A stretch of 24,072 nt of DNA. Origin: Prevotella sp. UBA6447. GTDB taxonomy: Bacteria > Bacteroidota > Bacteroidia > Bacteroidales > Bacteroidaceae. Under the pieces are notes generated by a model. It was not told the DNA's origin and did not search any database. It worked only from the letters and a program-made list of their open reading frames with translations. Made by a program: the position numbers and the translations under genes. The stretch's first letter is position 1; each line of letters opens with the position of its first letter. The stretch covers positions 5,487 to 29,558 of the forward strand of contig DJOD01000033.1 of NCBI GenBank assembly GCA_002437115.1, in the 5' to 3' direction. Below, one piece after another: positions 23,042-24,072 of the stretch.

Positions 23042-24013
23042 ATGGCAAGAAACAAGAAAACGTCAGAGTCGTTATTCACATTCATGAACCTCCTCATCGC
23101 CCAGTTGCTGAAGAACGGGCAACTTCGCACCATGCAGCATTACAAGGCAACCCTCAACAGCTATATGCGATTCAGAGACGGTAAGGATATTCCCCTCTGC
23201 GAGATAGATGCTGATGAGATGCTATCCTACGAGGCATACCTGAAGAACGTGGCAAAGGTATGCGCAAACACCCGTTCCTTCTATCTACGCATTCTCCGCG
23301 CCACCTACAACAAAGCCGTAGAGAAAGGCTTTATTCCAGCTCCGCAACAGAATCCCTTCAAAAACGTCTATACGGGCATCGCAAAGACCAAGAAACGAGC
23401 CATCTCCACAGCATCCGTCAGCAGCATCAAGCATTGGGATGCGACACATGATGCCAATAAGCTCTCCCCAAAAGAAGAGTTGGCAAGAGACGCTTTCTTG
23501 ATGTCTTTCTACCTACGTGGCATCTCGTTCATCGACTTGGCACATCTGCGCAAGTCCGACCTCAAAGATGGTTTCATCTCTTACACACGTAGCAAGACAG
23601 GTCAACGAATCTCCATTCGTTGGGAGAAAGATATGCAGGATATAGTCGATAAATACCAAGCCGAGACAGCCTCCTCTCCCTATCTCTTTCCGTTTCTTGC
23701 AAGCGATACCAACCGAAAAGACAGGACAATACCAGACAAGAGTCAGGATGAATTGCGCCTATACCACAATGCCGAATCACGCATAGCCTACCATCTGAAA
23801 AAATTAGGTGCGAAGATGGGAATCCAAGGCAAGCTGACGCTCTATGTCGCACGCCATTCATGGGCAACGGCAGCAAGAGACCACAATATCTCGCTTTCCG
23901 TCATCAGCGAGGCATTGGGGCACAATTCCGAGGTCACCACACAGATATACCTACGCTCCATCCAATCCTCAGAAGTGGACAATGCCAATGCCAAGATATT
24001 GACAGCAATATGA
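23042..24013 (+). CDS. Tyrosine site-specific recombinase (Bacteroidales integrase/invertase type)
   Basis: A 323-aa DNA recombinase. Residues 8-110 form the SAM-like core-binding domain (LLIAQLLKNGQLRTMQHYKA) and 125-310 the catalytic domain: Arg159 in FYLRGISF, Lys185 in TRSKTGQRI, Tyr268-Arg271-His272 in LYVARHSW (Tyr in place of the usual first His, common in Bacteroidales members), His294 in ALGHNS, and nucleophile Tyr303 in TQIYLRS. All catalytic positions are present. Relatives include Tsr-type invertases that flip promoters or capsule genes, and integrases of mobile elements. I chose ATG 23042 (MARNKK), but ATG 22997 in the same frame is possible. The gene lies in AT-rich DNA with a clearly different composition from the core, which points to transfer. 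No terminal repeats were identified inside the window. Confidence 0.92.
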   Translation: MARNKKTSESLFTFMNLLIAQLLKNGQLRTMQHYKATLNSYMRFRDGKDIPLCEIDADEMLSYEAYLKNVAKVCANTRSFYLRILRATYNKAVEKGFIPAPQQNPFKNVYTGIAKTKKRAISTASVSSIKHWDATHDANKLSPKEELARDAFLMSFYLRGISFIDLAHLRKSDLKDGFISYTRSKTGQRISIRWEKDMQDIVDKYQAETASSPYLFPFLASDTNRKDRTIPDKSQDELRLYHNAESRIAYHLKKLGAKMGIQGKLTLYVARHSWATAARDHNISLSVISEALGHNSEVTTQIYLRSIQSSEVDNANAKILTAI

Positions 24014-24042
24014 ACAAAAATAAGGGATATGGAAAAATGACC

Positions 24043-24070
24043 CAAATTTATGAATCTCTACGTAAGAGAT
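24043..24070. promoter_or_regulatory. Leftward -7-like box and small palindrome after the recombinase gene
   Basis: Minus-strand TAAATTTG (24050-24043) fits the -7 consensus but points back towards the recombinase; the -33 region falls off the window. Beside it, ATCTCT-ACGTA-AGAGAT (24054-24070) is a perfect 6-bp inverted repeat with a TACGTA centre. A promoter beside a recombinase gene and next to an inverted repeat may be part of an invertible segment that continues beyond the window. Low certainty. Confidence 0.3.
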
Positions 24071-24072
24071 AC

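Noticed and set aside
238..24072. Whole window as one integrated element between tRNA-Ser and the recombinase
   Set aside because: No second copy of the tRNA 3' end is seen near the recombinase, and the core genes look like ordinary chromosomal genes without conjugation or phage functions.
1..24072. CRISPR array or insertion sequence
   Set aside because: No regularly spaced repeats with unique spacers and no transposase gene were found.

Overview
The window looks like chromosome of a Bacteroidales bacterium, most likely in or near Prevotellaceae. The reasons are: repeated TAnnTTTG -7 promoter boxes (the Bacteroidetes sigma factor signature) about 25-100 nt upstream of genes; secreted glycan enzymes typical of Bacteroidetes; a large secreted protein ending in a 'YTLDGKRV...GVYVVKEKGR' tail of the type IX secretion/Prevotella kind; and a Bacteroidales-type tyrosine recombinase. 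Genus is an inference. The core (about 1.8-22.4 kb) is visibly GC-rich. Both ends (about 0.1-1.8 kb and 22.5-24.07 kb) are AT-rich and carry decayed or mobile genes.

Layout. 1-700: two hairpins, tRNA-Ser(UGA) with its promoter and terminator, and a stretch with no convincing gene. 699-1800 (minus): a broken DUF4143-type AAA ATPase with a repeat family around its promoter, plus a C-terminal scrap of another gene. 1790-4121 (minus): a ROK sugar kinase and an MFS exporter, each with its own promoter. 4291-5394 (plus): a glycerate 2-kinase.

5483-17234 (plus) is a set of five secreted enzymes that together fit rhamnogalacturonan-I/pectin breakdown: a GH28 polygalacturonase-like enzyme, a CE12 acetylesterase, a PL11 rhamnogalacturonan lyase carrying an 880-residue repeat-rich extension, a GH2 enzyme with an atypical acid/base position, and a fused alpha/beta-hydrolase plus SGNH esterase. 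Lyase and hydrolase would cut the backbone, esterases would strip acetyl/methyl groups, and GH2 would take off side-chain sugars. No SusC/SusD pair and no sensor/regulator is seen, so uptake and control must lie elsewhere.

17328-20733 (plus): a fused ResB-CcsA cytochrome c assembly protein and a two-domain Rid-superfamily protein lacking the catalytic arginine, closed by a strong terminator. 20947-22338 (plus): a promoter driving two translationally coupled small proteins that both resemble the C-terminal winged helix of RteC, followed by a peptidase M15. 22339-22996 has no gene but holds a duplicated AAAACGTTTT palindrome. 23042-24013 (plus): a tyrosine recombinase.

The points most worth checking are the tandem RteC-like pair, the PL11 fusion, the GH2 and Rid proteins with altered catalytic positions, and the paired palindromes beside the recombinase.
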